Assembly: GCF_001418565.1 (NCBI RefSeq)
Contig: NZ_LIQQ01000281.1
Span: 148 to 41,134, forward strand
Direction: 5' to 3'
DNA: 40,987 nt
DNA from: Streptomyces graminilatus
GTDB taxonomy: Bacteria > Actinomycetota > Actinomycetes > Streptomycetales > Streptomycetaceae
Program-made: the position numbers and the translations under genes
Shown here: piece after piece, positions 1 through 7,548 of the stretch
Layout: the number at the start of each line of letters is the position of its first letter
How positions within the stretch are numbered: the stretch's first letter is position 1
Notes under the pieces: model-generated
The model's input: the letters and a program-made list of their open reading frames with translations, nothing else
Database searches by the model: none
Told to the model about the DNA's origin: nothing

Positions 1-46
1 GGACTTTTAATCCATTGGTTGTGGGTTCGAGTCCCACAGGGTCTAC
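1..46 (+). tRNA. 3' part of a tRNA-Lys(UUU)-like gene; att copy 1
   Basis: The sequence reads as the 3' half of a tRNA: anticodon loop CTTTTAA at 4-10 (anticodon TTT), T-arm GTGGG/CCCAC at 21-25 and 33-37 around TTCGAGT, acceptor 3' strand AGGGTCT at 38-44 and discriminator A45. The 5' half would lie before the window, so whether the full gene exists there cannot be seen. The same 46 bp recurs at 32030 and 37983 in the same orientation, which marks it as the core attachment site of tyrosine-integrase elements. Copies 2 and 3 have no D-arm upstream, so this copy is the likeliest place for the intact host tRNA. Confidence 0.65.
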
Positions 47-84
47 GGTGCGGGTGGCGGGGGCAACCCCTCTGACCTGCTGCG

Positions 85-129
85 CAGCGCCTGAGTCGAC
101 TTCGGTCGGGTCGGGCGCTGCTTCGTTTT
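85..129 (+). terminator. Terminator downstream of tRNA/att copy 1
   Basis: Arms CAGCGCC (85-91) and GGCGCTG (114-120) enclose a second stem CGAC/GTCG with a TTCG tetraloop, followed by a T-rich run ending in TTTT (121-129). The same structure lies after att copy 2 but not after copy 3, so it is probably carried by the left end of the elements and terminates tRNA transcription. Confidence 0.7.
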
Positions 130-137
130 CAAGCCAC

Positions 138-160
138 TGCGTGAGCGATGCGTGAGCGGA
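138..160 (+). repeat. 23-bp element-end repeat, copy 1
   Basis: This repeat is two adjacent units starting TGCGTGAGCG. Identical 23-bp copies lie at 31895 and 37848, each inside an element and near an att copy. Arm-type binding sites for the integrase or its directionality factor are a reasonable inference. Confidence 0.7.
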
Positions 161-335
161 TGTGCCCGTGGCCTGCGGGTCGGCTACGACTGAGCCCCTA
201 CGGAACGGCAGTGGCAACAGGCAGGTGGGTCGAAGCCGTCGGTCCTGCCCGCGTCAAACCTGCTGAAATTCGATGTTGAGCGCCTGAAGTGACCGGCTGG
301 ACCCGATGTCGGACCTGGATGGCACGATTCCCGGC

Positions 336-2486
336 ATGGAACTCGTACACCCGCTCGACGGCCTGGACGGCCATCCCTGGTCTTCCTTCTCCCACGCCTA
401 CGGCAGCGCGGAAGATCTCCCCGATCTCCTGAGGACCCTGGCCGGCACCGACGAGGGTGCGGGGGACGAAGCATTGTCGGAGTTGTACGGATGCGTGCTG
501 CACCAGGGGACCGTCTACGCCGCCAGCGCGGAGGCGGTTCCGTTCCTGGCCAGGATCGCCGCGGTCGGTCACCGGACGGCAGATGTGCTGATGCTGCTCG
601 GGGGAATGGCCGAGAGCGATGACGAGCACGGCGTGGTACCGGGCACGGTCCGGGCGGCCGTGGTTGAGCAACTCCCGCTGATCCTGCCTCTGTTGGCTGC
701 CACCGAGCGGGAGACCCGCCGGACCGCAGCCTGGGCAGCGTCCCACACCCGCGCGACCGCACGCGTGCTTCCCGCCCTCCGTACGCGTTGGAACGAGGAG
801 CCGGAGCCCTCGGTGCGCGCGGAGGTGTTGGCAGGGATTTCCCGGCTCGACCCGTCGGCCGGCGCGGCGGGAGCCGCCACTGTCCTGGACCCGTCCCAGC
901 CTGCCGAGCTACGCATGGCTGCCGTCTTCGCCTGCCTCGACGCGGATGGGTCCTGGACCGAGTCCCACCACACGACCATGCTGTCCCTTCTGCCCGCCGA
1001 CGCACTTGGGTCCGACCTCGCTTTCGAACGCAACGAACCTCTGGCAGCCGTAGTGGAGAAGCTGCTGAGCCGAGGCCGGGACGCTGACAGGGAGGCGGCG
1101 TTCGCGCTCCTCGACGCCGCCCTGCGCGATGGCCGGGCCGATGTGCGGGCCGAGGCTCTGTGGGCGGCCGACCGTGCCTGCATGCTCTCCCGCAGCGCAC
1201 CGCGGCGGCTGCTGGCAGGTCTGCGCGCGGCGGCTGTCGACGAGAACGCCGTGGTCGCCGTGTCATCCCTCCTGGGCCGTCTGGGCACCGCCGCCGCATC
1301 GGCCGCAGACGTCCTGGTTCCGCTCGCCGGCCGGAACCCGGAGCAGGACGACGACCATGCGGACCGGGCGCTGGCCGCGCTCGTGCTGGTCGCGCCCGCT
1401 CAGGCCGCACCGCTGCTGTCCGCCGGGCTCGGGCGACGCCCGCGGGCGCTCGATGCGGCTGCCGGGTTCCGGAGGCCGACGGACAGCGCCTTCCCGTACG
1501 ACGGTGAGCTCCTCGACGCGCTCAGGCACCGCCTCTCCCAGCCCGAGGCCCTGAGCGGCAACGAACCAGGGCAGCTGACGAGCCTTCTGGCAGGTTGGGG
1601 CGCCCGGGCCGGGGCGGCGCTGGCCGAACTGCACATGATGCTCCCGCACTTCCCGGCCCAGGCAGCCCGGGCCATCGTCGCCATCGCCTCCGACGGAACT
1701 CCCGGCGAACGTGCCCAGGCGGTCACGTCGTTGCGGACCGAGGCGGAAAGCGGCTCACTCCCCGCGGCGAAGGCCCTGTGCGAACTCGTCGGCGAGCACA
1801 CGCTCCTGGCAGACTGCCTCGATCGGGAGTTTCGCCACGGTGGCCGTCGGCTCACGGAAGCCGCGGCGACGGCCGGTACGCTCGGCCCCAGGGCGGCAGC
1901 CCTGGCGTCCGCCCTGCGCGAGGCGCTCAGCGGCCCGGACGGCGACACCACCACGCCCGCGCTGGACGCGGACGTAGCACTCGCCGAAGCGCTGTGGCGC
2001 ATCACGGGGGACGCCGCCACAGCGGTCGCTGCCCTGGACTCGGTCTTCGCCCGCGCCGCACGCAACTCCTGGTCCCAGTGGTCCCTCATACGGGCCGCCC
2101 GAACGACGGCACTCTTCGGGGCGGCGGGGCGGCCGCTCACCTCTCGCCTGGAAGCCCTTCTCGACCACCCGACCCAGACACCGGCCGCGGTGCTGGCCCT
2201 CACCAGCGTGGCGGAACCCGCCTCACTTGACCGCACCACACTCGCCGCGGCCGTCCTGCGTTCAGCCGAACAGGAAGCCGATCCTTCGGGGGCCTGCGAC
2301 GCCCTGGAAGCCCTCGGTGTCCGAGCTCTGACCGCCGACCACCTGTGTCGGCTGACCACCCTCGCCGACGGCGACGCCCGGGTCATCCGCTCGGGAGTAG
2401 TAGACCGCATCATCCGCGAGGACGAAGCCTTCCGAAGCCGCGCCCGGGCGCTCCTCACCACATTCACGACTCCCGCCGTCCCCTGA
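336..2486 (+). CDS. HEAT-repeat-like protein of about 716 aa
   Basis: This long alanine/leucine/arginine-rich protein has no enzymatic motif. It consists of repeated amphipathic helix pairs, for example around 'SVRAEVLAGISRL' and 'ADVRAEALWAADRA', typical of HEAT or PBS-lyase-like scaffolds. The N-terminus 'HPLDGLDGHPWSSFSHAYGS' followed by an ELYG..HQGTVY segment resembles a set of actinobacterial HEAT proteins I know only as hypothetical. The ATG at 336 is preferred because the conserved-looking part begins there; an in-frame ATG at 306 would add 10 residues, and neither has a strong ribosome binding site. The gene stands alone just inside the left end of element A. Such scaffolds usually mediate protein-protein contacts, but no function can be assigned. 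Confidence 0.8.
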   Translation: MELVHPLDGLDGHPWSSFSHAYGSAEDLPDLLRTLAGTDEGAGDEALSELYGCVLHQGTVYAASAEAVPFLARIAAVGHRTADVLMLLGGMAESDDEHGVVPGTVRAAVVEQLPLILPLLAATERETRRTAAWAASHTRATARVLPALRTRWNEEPEPSVRAEVLAGISRLDPSAGAAGAATVLDPSQPAELRMAAVFACLDADGSWTESHHTTMLSLLPADALGSDLAFERNEPLAAVVEKLLSRGRDADREAAFALLDAALRDGRADVRAEALWAADRACMLSRSAPRRLLAGLRAAAVDENAVVAVSSLLGRLGTAAASAADVLVPLAGRNPEQDDDHADRALAALVLVAPAQAAPLLSAGLGRRPRALDAAAGFRRPTDSAFPYDGELLDALRHRLSQPEALSGNEPGQLTSLLAGWGARAGAALAELHMMLPHFPAQAARAIVAIASDGTPGERAQAVTSLRTEAESGSLPAAKALCELVGEHTLLADCLDREFRHGGRRLTEAAATAGTLGPRAAALASALREALSGPDGDTTTPALDADVALAEALWRITGDAATAVAALDSVFARAARNSWSQWSLIRAARTTALFGAAGRPLTSRLEALLDHPTQTPAAVLALTSVAEPASLDRTTLAAAVLRSAEQEADPSGACDALEALGVRALTADHLCRLTTLADGDARVIRSGVVDRIIREDEAFRSRARALLTTFTTPAVP

Positions 2487-2639
2487 CGTCCAGGCGCCAC
2501 AGATCGCTGCAACGTCGCCCGAGTATGGTCCGCACTTCCCGAACCGAGACCATGCGCCGTAGCGGGCCGAACGGGTCAACTACTGGACTCTTGCCGTGCT
2601 TCCTGCACGCCGGCCGAGGAGGGACGAGGGTCGGCAGTC

Positions 2640-2930
2640 CGCCGTGCTTCGCTCCAGACCGACCTCGCCAACGCCCTCAGCCGAAACTCCCGCCTCACGT
2701 CGCGCATCCAGATGCTGGAGCGACGCCTGTCCGGCACCCTGGGCCAGAAGGTCTGGGAGGAATCCGGGCTGGGTCCCTCGGCCGACATCGACCACCTCCA
2801 GCGGCGCATCTCGGCGCTGGAGCAGGAACTCGTCGACAAGAACCGTGAACTCGACGAACGCGCGGAAGAGCTTGAGGCAGCCCGAGCCGCCAACCGGGAT
2901 CTCACCCGGGCTCTCAACCTCCAGCACTAG
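2640..2930 (+). pseudogene. Remnant of a coiled-coil protein (DUF6262-like)
   Basis: In the frame ending at the stop before 2931 the translation contains 'ALSRNSRLTSRIQ', then 'LERRLSGTLGQKVWEESGLG', then a long heptad-rich helix ending 'RALNLQH'. This pattern matches the C-terminal half of coiled-coil proteins (DUF6262 type) that accompany site-specific recombinases. The first internal ATG (2712) lies in the middle of the conserved part and has no ribosome binding site, and sequence further upstream no longer looks like the family, so the gene appears truncated at its 5' end. The family match is from memory of the sequence pattern. A short functional protein of 72 aa starting at 2712 cannot be excluded. 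Confidence 0.5.
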
Positions 2931-3069
2931 CGAAGCCGTCCAGCTGCCGCCGTCCCCAGCCCATACTGGCGCCGCCCAGAAAATCTCGAAGCCGTCCCCA
3001 ACCGATCTGCTCGTCGAGCCCTTTACACCTTCGAAGCAGAACAGCAGGCGACGAGAGGAACCCCCTCCG

Positions 3070-3474
3070 ATGGAACTGTGGACCATGGCCACCGGCCTCT
3101 TCCGCCGAGGCGGAGGCGGCTTCTGGGCCTACATGACCGAGCGGACGAAGAACCGCACGGCCGTCGAGCTGGAGCGGGAGCGCAACGCGGCCACCGCGAA
3201 CGTCATCCCGCTGCTGGCCCCGGGCACCGACTTCATGGAGTCCGAGGACGGCGGCCGAACCCGAGTGATCCGCACGGCTCCGCAACCGCCGAGTGCCGAC
3301 AGCCGCGAGGCCGTGGACACGGCGGACACGATTCCCTCGCCGCTTCAGGCCGATGAACCGGACGTTCTTCCGTCCACTCGGCTCGCTCTTGGACAGGCCA
3401 ATGGCGGCCTGACCCCAACCGTCGCGCCGCAGGGGCGCCAGGAGGAACTCCCGGTGGGTGACCTGCCCAGGTGA
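3070..3474 (+). CDS. Hypothetical protein (134 aa), first gene of a sigma-factor operon
   Basis: The ATG at 3070 follows a purine-rich GAGAGGA about 10 bases upstream and begins 'MELWTMATGLF'. The first 65 residues are basic and probably helical ('TERTKNRTAVELERERNAAT'). The rest is proline-rich and looks disordered. There is no membrane segment and no recognised domain. Its stop overlaps the GTG start of the sigma-factor gene by four bases, so the two are translationally coupled. A regulator or partner of the sigma factor is possible, but the sequence does not show it. Confidence 0.6.
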   Translation: MELWTMATGLFRRGGGGFWAYMTERTKNRTAVELERERNAATANVIPLLAPGTDFMESEDGGRTRVIRTAPQPPSADSREAVDTADTIPSPLQADEPDVLPSTRLALGQANGGLTPTVAPQGRQEELPVGDLPR

Positions 3475-4001
3475 ACGAGAAAGACAAAGAGCTCTACGAC
3501 AACGAGATCATCGATCTCTACCGTGAACACAGTCCGGTAATGCTCGGGTGGCTCATCCGTAGGAAGATTCCGCGCCCCGTCGCTGAAGAGATCGTCAACG
3601 ATGTCTTCGTTGCCGTCCGGCGCAGATGGCCCTACATCCGCGAGGGAAGCCCGGTGAGCTACGCCTACAAAATCGCCAAGAATGAATGCGCAACATGGTG
3701 GAGCAAGAACAAAAAAGAAGAAAACAATCGCCACTTCGGTGAAATTGACGAGATCGCCGATCACGACAAAATCAACGAGCTCATCACCCACATCGCGCTC
3801 GCGGAGGCGATCAAAGATCTGTCACCCCGAGAACAGCAAGTAATCCGACTACGATTTTTCAAACGGTTGAGCGTCAGGGAAACCGCCGAAGCCATGGGAG
3901 TTTCGGAAGGGTCGGTCAAAGGTTACACGCATACAGCAATTAACAAGTTGCGCGAGAAAGTGGATCCTGACTACAACAACAGCGGGGAGGAGGAGCAGTG
4001 A
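3471..4001 (+). CDS. Sigma-70 family (ECF-type) RNA polymerase sigma factor
   Basis: The 176-aa protein has the two-domain layout of ECF sigma factors. Region 2 spans about residues 8-70 ('IVNDVFVAVRRRWPYI', 'SYAYKIAKNECATWW') and contacts core polymerase and the -10 element. Region 4 spans about 115-165 ('LSPREQQVIRLRFF', 'LSVRETAEAMGVSEGSVKGY') and is a helix-turn-helix for the -35 element. Start GTG 3471 overlaps the preceding stop, and its own stop overlaps the next start (3998), so three genes form one coupled operon ending at the hairpin at 4573. Base composition is clearly lower in GC than the neighbours, with many AAA/AAC/ATC codons, suggesting separate transfer. The downstream membrane protein may act as its anti-sigma factor (inference). 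Confidence 0.88.
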   Translation: MNEKDKELYDNEIIDLYREHSPVMLGWLIRRKIPRPVAEEIVNDVFVAVRRRWPYIREGSPVSYAYKIAKNECATWWSKNKKEENNRHFGEIDEIADHDKINELITHIALAEAIKDLSPREQQVIRLRFFKRLSVRETAEAMGVSEGSVKGYTHTAINKLREKVDPDYNNSGEEEQ

Positions 4002-4570
4002 ACAAGGACCAGGAAGAGAACCGCTCCGAGGAGGCACGCGTCGATTCGTTCATGCAGGCCCTCCAGCGGATGCACAACGACCCCGCCGAAGCGGCACGCA
4101 TCGACGCAATCATCGAGGACGCCGAGAACCTCGACGAAGAAGCTAACAGCCACGACCGGCCGCTCGTGGTCCACATCCACAACGAAGGCGGACACAACAT
4201 CGTTGACCTGTCCCCTTCCCCGCAACCACAAATTTTGGAAGAACCGGATCCCAATAAGGCCCCTCGGGAAACAAAGCTTAGGCGCTCACACGCTCTTGGC
4301 TGGCGCCTCCCTGCGGCCCTGCCTGCACTCACTCTAATGACGACTGTCGTCATCACGTCGATGGGGCGCGCCTCTTCAGTGACCTGGACAATTCTCGCCT
4401 CGCTCTTCATGGCGATTGCGGGAGTTTCGGTTTGGCTGTCAGAGACGATCGGGTCCAAAGCTCACTCGCATGCCGTTCGACTAACCCGCGCAGTTCTCGC
4501 AGAACCGGCAGCGCGCGAAGCAGAAAACTCCGAAATGAGCGAAGTGCCGGAAGCGCCCAGAACAGGATGA
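3998..4570 (+). CDS. Membrane protein with two TM segments, coupled to the sigma factor
   Basis: The 190-aa protein has an acidic N-terminal cytoplasmic part ('RIDAIIEDAENLDEEA'), two hydrophobic segments at about 105-124 ('LPAALPALTLMTTVVITSMG') and 129-148 ('TWTILASLFMAIAGVSVWLS'), and a short alanine/glutamate-rich tail. The GTG start overlaps the sigma stop and has a strong GGGGAGGAGGAG upstream. Position and topology suit a membrane anchor that holds the sigma factor, but no zinc-binding anti-sigma motif (HxxxCxxC) is present, so that role is inferred only from context. Confidence 0.7.
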   Translation: MNKDQEENRSEEARVDSFMQALQRMHNDPAEAARIDAIIEDAENLDEEANSHDRPLVVHIHNEGGHNIVDLSPSPQPQILEEPDPNKAPRETKLRRSHALGWRLPAALPALTLMTTVVITSMGRASSVTWTILASLFMAIAGVSVWLSETIGSKAHSHAVRLTRAVLAEPAAREAENSEMSEVPEAPRTG

Positions 4571-4572
4571 TC

Positions 4573-4614
4573 ATTTGAGGGTGCAGTTAAGCAACTGCAC
4601 CCTCAAATGTTATT
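4573..4614 (+). terminator. Perfect 16-bp hairpin terminator after the sigma operon
   Basis: Arms ATTTGAGGGTGCAGTT (4573-4588) and AACTGCACCCTCAAAT (4593-4608) are perfectly complementary around a 4-nt loop and followed by GTTATTT. It begins just after the stop of the membrane protein gene. The integrase gene converges from the right and ends at 4762, so the symmetrical hairpin may serve both directions. The 4615-4761 stretch holds nothing else I can recognise. Confidence 0.85.
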
Positions 4615-4761
4615 TCGACCAACCACTCCTCACCTCGGCATGTGATTGCGCAACACCTGTCGTACTGGATAACCTCTGGAACGGCAGCGCTGAGTTGCAT
4701 CAACGCGAGGTCACTTGCCGCAGCCACAGGCTGAGCCCCAGAGAACCGAACCAACGCCCCT

Positions 4762-6303
4762 TCACCCCGCGGTGGTCGAGCCGGATGAATCAGTAGTTGC
4801 CGGACGCGACCGGGGGATCAGTTTCGCTGCTTTCTCGGCGATTTCACGGTCCAGCTCCGGGAGCAGGCTCGTATACGTGTCCGACGTCAGCGTGATGGTG
4901 GAGTGCCGCAACGTCTCCTTCACCGTGTGGATGTCGCCGCCACCTCCGTGCGTGAGCGTCGCGGTGACGTGGCGTAGGTCCCGCAGGGTGATGGGCGGCA
5001 GGTCGGTCGTGGCGAGGATGCGGCGGAAGGTCTCGGAGACCGTCCCCGGGTGCAGCCAGGAGCCGTCCTCCTTGGTGAAGACCTTGCCTGTGTCCTGCCA
5101 GGCGTCGCCCCACTGCGCGCGCTCCTTCTCCTGGCGGGCTTTGTGGTCGCGCAGTTCGGAGATGGTCGTACTGTCGAGCGCGATGGTGTTCGCGCTGCCG
5201 TCCGTCTTCGGCTCCGACTCGTAGATGTCCCAGCCGTCCACCACGATCTCCTTGGCGGGAGTGATGAGGCCGACGTCGAGGTCGATCTCATGCCAGTCCT
5301 GGCCGACCGCCTCGCCGCGCCGGAGGCCACGGGTGCCCATGAGGTGGAGTATCGCGTAGAGCCGGTCGCCCTCGGCTGCGTCGAGGAAGGCGCCGAACTG
5401 CTGAGGTGTCCACACCATGACCGGACCGGGGATCTGACTGGTCTCTCGCCACCGCCGGACGCGTTCGTCGGTCCACAGGAGGGGCTTCGGGCGCCTGCCG
5501 GACTCCAACTCAACGTGGGACGCCGGGTTGAAGGTGATCAGCTGCTGGGCGATCGCGGAGTTCAGGGCCGCGCGCAGGGTGCGGCGGATCGCCTGTCGGC
5601 TGGCCGGACCGGTGATCTTCCGGAACGGCTTCATCTCGTCCAGCTTGGCCCGTTCGGCCGCGAGCAGCTTCCGCTCGGCTCCGACAGGCCGTCCGGGCTT
5701 GCTCGGCTTGCATCGGGCGATCTGCTCGCGGCGGGCCTCGTTCTCGACCGCGATCACCTCGTTCTCGTCGGCGATCGCGTCGAACATCTCGACCAGGTGG
5801 CCGACGTTGAGGCGGTCGAGGCGTACACGTCCGATGCGCGGCTTCAAGTGGACGCGGATATGGGAGGCGTAGCCGTTGAGCGTGGTCTTGCGGCGCTTCT
5901 TCGCGGCGAACCACTGGTCCAGCCACTCGCCGACGGTGAGGTTGCCACGGAGTGCCAAGCCCGCCCTCAGACGGCGCCGGGTCTCTTCGATGGCTGGGAG
6001 CGACGCCTTCTCGACGGCGACCTCCTCCAGCATGTCGACGAGGCGCTGGAGGCTGTCGGGGTCGTCCTTCTCCGCCAGCGCCAGCAGGGAACGGACGTGG
6101 TCGAGGTCCGTCTGCGCGGCCTTGAGGGACTCGTACCCGGCGCGGCTGAAGGAACGGCGAGCGCCGTCTTCGGTCGGCGGGAGTTCCTGGCGTATGGAGT
6201 ACGAGCCGTGCTTGCGGTTGGAGAGCTTGGGGCAGTTCTTGCCGAGCGGCTTGCCGGTCTCGGTGTCACGGCAGTAGCAGCGGCGGTGGGTGGAGCCCTT
6301 CAA
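4762..6303 (-). CDS. int: Tyrosine site-specific integrase of element A
   Basis: The 513-aa protein has a SAM-like core-binding region around 120-270 ('LTVGEWLDQWFAAKKRRKTT') and a C-terminal catalytic domain. Visible catalytic elements are the first arginine in 'GTRGLRRGEAVG', the second arginine R444 in 'LRDLRHVTAT', H467 in 'LRHSTITL' and the nucleophile Y477 in 'SDTYTSL'. The usual HxxR box reads RxxR (R441), so the histidine is replaced. The length and N-terminal cysteine/basic segment suit actinomycete integrative-element integrases that recombine into tRNA genes, and the tRNA-derived att repeats support this. Its start overlaps the stop of the upstream XRE gene by 4 bases. A ~90-bp relic of a homologous gene lies at 32204-32292. 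Confidence 0.95.
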   Translation of the reverse strand: MKGSTHRRCYCRDTETGKPLGKNCPKLSNRKHGSYSIRQELPPTEDGARRSFSRAGYESLKAAQTDLDHVRSLLALAEKDDPDSLQRLVDMLEEVAVEKASLPAIEETRRRLRAGLALRGNLTVGEWLDQWFAAKKRRKTTLNGYASHIRVHLKPRIGRVRLDRLNVGHLVEMFDAIADENEVIAVENEARREQIARCKPSKPGRPVGAERKLLAAERAKLDEMKPFRKITGPASRQAIRRTLRAALNSAIAQQLITFNPASHVELESGRRPKPLLWTDERVRRWRETSQIPGPVMVWTPQQFGAFLDAAEGDRLYAILHLMGTRGLRRGEAVGQDWHEIDLDVGLITPAKEIVVDGWDIYESEPKTDGSANTIALDSTTISELRDHKARQEKERAQWGDAWQDTGKVFTKEDGSWLHPGTVSETFRRILATTDLPPITLRDLRHVTATLTHGGGGDIHTVKETLRHSTITLTSDTYTSLLPELDREIAEKAAKLIPRSRPATTDSSGSTTAG

Positions 6304-6980
6304 AGGCGTTCCTCCGGGGTGGTGTTGGGTTCGGGTTCGGGTGGGTCGACGTCGCCCAGTCCCGGTGGGAGATAGGGCGGGGTGGCGCCTTCGTCGCGGA
6401 TGTCGCGGCGGAGGTAGCGGAGTCTGTACTTGGCGGAGATGGCCTCGTCGGCGTACTTGGTCCGCCTGCGCTCGGCTTCTTCCTGCTGGGCGCGGTTGGT
6501 TGCCGTCTTGGCTGCGAACTGTGCCCGTTCCTCTTCTTCAAGGGCGGCCAGGGCGGTGCGTACGAGGCTGGCGTGTGCTTCGAAATCGGGGATCAGGCCC
6601 GCGTCGTACGAGGGCATGTCCTCGTCACCGACGAAGCGCCGCAAAGCCTCCCAGGTGGGCACCAGGCTCTGGAAGGGGAGTTCCTGGGTCTGGTCGACGT
6701 AGCCGACCGGGAAGATCAGGCAGACCGGGTATGTCTCCAGGGCGGCGGCCAGGACGATGACGTCCACCAGGGGAAGGCTGGCCCGGCGGCCGGACTCCAT
6801 GTTGGCGATGACGTTGCGAGGGATGGGATGCCCGAGCTGCTCGCACTGGTCCGCCAAGTCCTGTGCGCTCCACCCCATCTCCTTCCTTCTCCGCCGGACT
6901 TCGCCGGCCACGTTGGCCTTGACCCGGTCCACCCACTCGGGAACGTCGTCCTCATCAGCATCCACACCGCGTTGTGTCAT
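6300..6980 (-). CDS. XRE-type regulator coupled to the integrase
   Basis: The 226-aa protein has a helix-turn-helix at about 27-72 ('RRRKEMGWSAQDLADQCEQL' then 'IPRNVIANMESGRRASLPL'). It continues into a hydrophobic stretch typical of XRE proteins with a bound C-terminal domain and a long charged helix ('EEEERAQFAAKTATNRAQQE'). It is transcribed with int, overlapping it by 4 bases, which suggests control of integration and excision or of the divergent promoter region 6981-7075. DNA-binding is clear from the fold motif. The specific target is inferred. Confidence 0.85.
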   Translation of the reverse strand: MTQRGVDADEDDVPEWVDRVKANVAGEVRRRRKEMGWSAQDLADQCEQLGHPIPRNVIANMESGRRASLPLVDVIVLAAALETYPVCLIFPVGYVDQTQELPFQSLVPTWEALRRFVGDEDMPSYDAGLIPDFEAHASLVRTALAALEEEERAQFAAKTATNRAQQEEAERRRTKYADEAISAKYRLRYLRRDIRDEGATPPYLPPGLGDVDPPEPEPNTTPEERL

Positions 6981-7075
6981 GGAGACACATTAGCTTGGTC
7001 ATCCTGTAGGTAGACGTCTGGAGCCGGATGTGATGGACACGTTCGCCGAGGGCTGTACCGAAAGGGGCGCGCTGT
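6981..7075. promoter_or_regulatory. Divergent promoter/operator region
   Basis: This 95-bp gap separates the leftward XRE-int pair from the rightward HTH-rep genes and must hold promoters for both. It is locally AT-richer around 6985-7015. No confident -35/-10 pair is called. AAAGGGG at 7061-7067 is the ribosome binding site of the 7076 gene. Confidence 0.5.
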
Positions 7076-7315
7076 ATGCGCGAAGACGCGACGGCCGGAC
7101 GATCGAAGGGCTCGAAGGGGATGAGTCGGGAAGAGCTGATTGCTCTCCCTGTGTCGGTTGACCTGGAGACAGGCAACCGCGCTCTGGGCCTCGGGCGGAG
7201 CAAGGGGTACGAGCTGGCAAAGCGGGGCGAGTACCCGTGCAAGGTACTGAGGCTCGGCAACGCCTACCGGGTCGTGACCGCGGATCTGCTCGATCTGTTG
7301 GGCCTGGCGGCGTGA
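7076..7315 (+). CDS. Small helix-turn-helix protein (excisionase-like)
   Basis: The 79-aa protein contains 'LGLGRSKGYELAKRGEYPCK', the recognition-helix pattern of MerR/excisionase-type winged HTH proteins, and then 'VLRLGNAYRVVTADLLDLLG'. The ATG at 7076 has AAAGGGG eight bases upstream. A second in-frame ATG at 7121 would give a 64-aa protein beginning at the conserved part and also has a GAAGGG upstream. Small proteins of this type in actinomycete elements serve as recombination directionality factors or as regulators of replication. It lies between the integrase operon and the rep gene, fitting either role. Confidence 0.75.
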   Translation: MREDATAGRSKGSKGMSREELIALPVSVDLETGNRALGLGRSKGYELAKRGEYPCKVLRLGNAYRVVTADLLDLLGLAA

Positions 7316-7403
7316 TGGGGTGGCAGAGTAGCAAACCGTTCTGCGCTGAGCTGACACAGAAGCGCTGGACTGTTGCCGGGTGTGGACGTACCGTCCGTGT
7401 TCC

Positions 7404-7466
7404 CTCGCGATGGCCTGGTGCCCGCGAGAAGGGGGCGGGTCCCCGGCGATGCAACGCCGGAGACCC
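7404..7466 (+). promoter_or_regulatory. Two tandem hairpins in the rep leader
   Basis: The 233-nt leader between the HTH gene and rep contains CTCGCG/CGCGAG (7404-7409 and 7423-7428). It also holds a stronger stem, GGGTC-C-CCGGCG (7437-7448), pairing with CGCCGG-A-GACCC (7455-7466) around loop ATGCAA. There is no T-run, so simple termination is less likely than control of rep translation or transcript stability. Confidence 0.5.
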
Positions 7467-7548
7467 CAGCAACCCCGACCGGCCCTGGAAGAACCAACCC
7501 GGCGGCAAGGGCGCACAAGCCCGCCACCGCCAGACGAGGAGCTGCCCC

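Noticed and set aside
184..1410. Long minus-strand frame opposite the HEAT-repeat gene
   Set aside because: Arginine/proline-rich translation typical of the antisense of a high-GC gene; no ribosome binding site or family pattern.
5050..6375. Plus-strand 441-codon frame over the integrase
   Set aside because: The integrase on the other strand has complete catalytic motifs; this frame is its shadow.
7404..7466. Metabolite riboswitch in the rep leader
   Set aside because: The two simple hairpins match no riboswitch consensus I know and the downstream gene is a replication protein.
7237..7548. 5' extension of the DUF3631 frame
   Set aside because: The extension overlaps the HTH gene, reads as arginine/glycine-rich noise and contains the hairpins; GTG 7549 has a good ribosome binding site.
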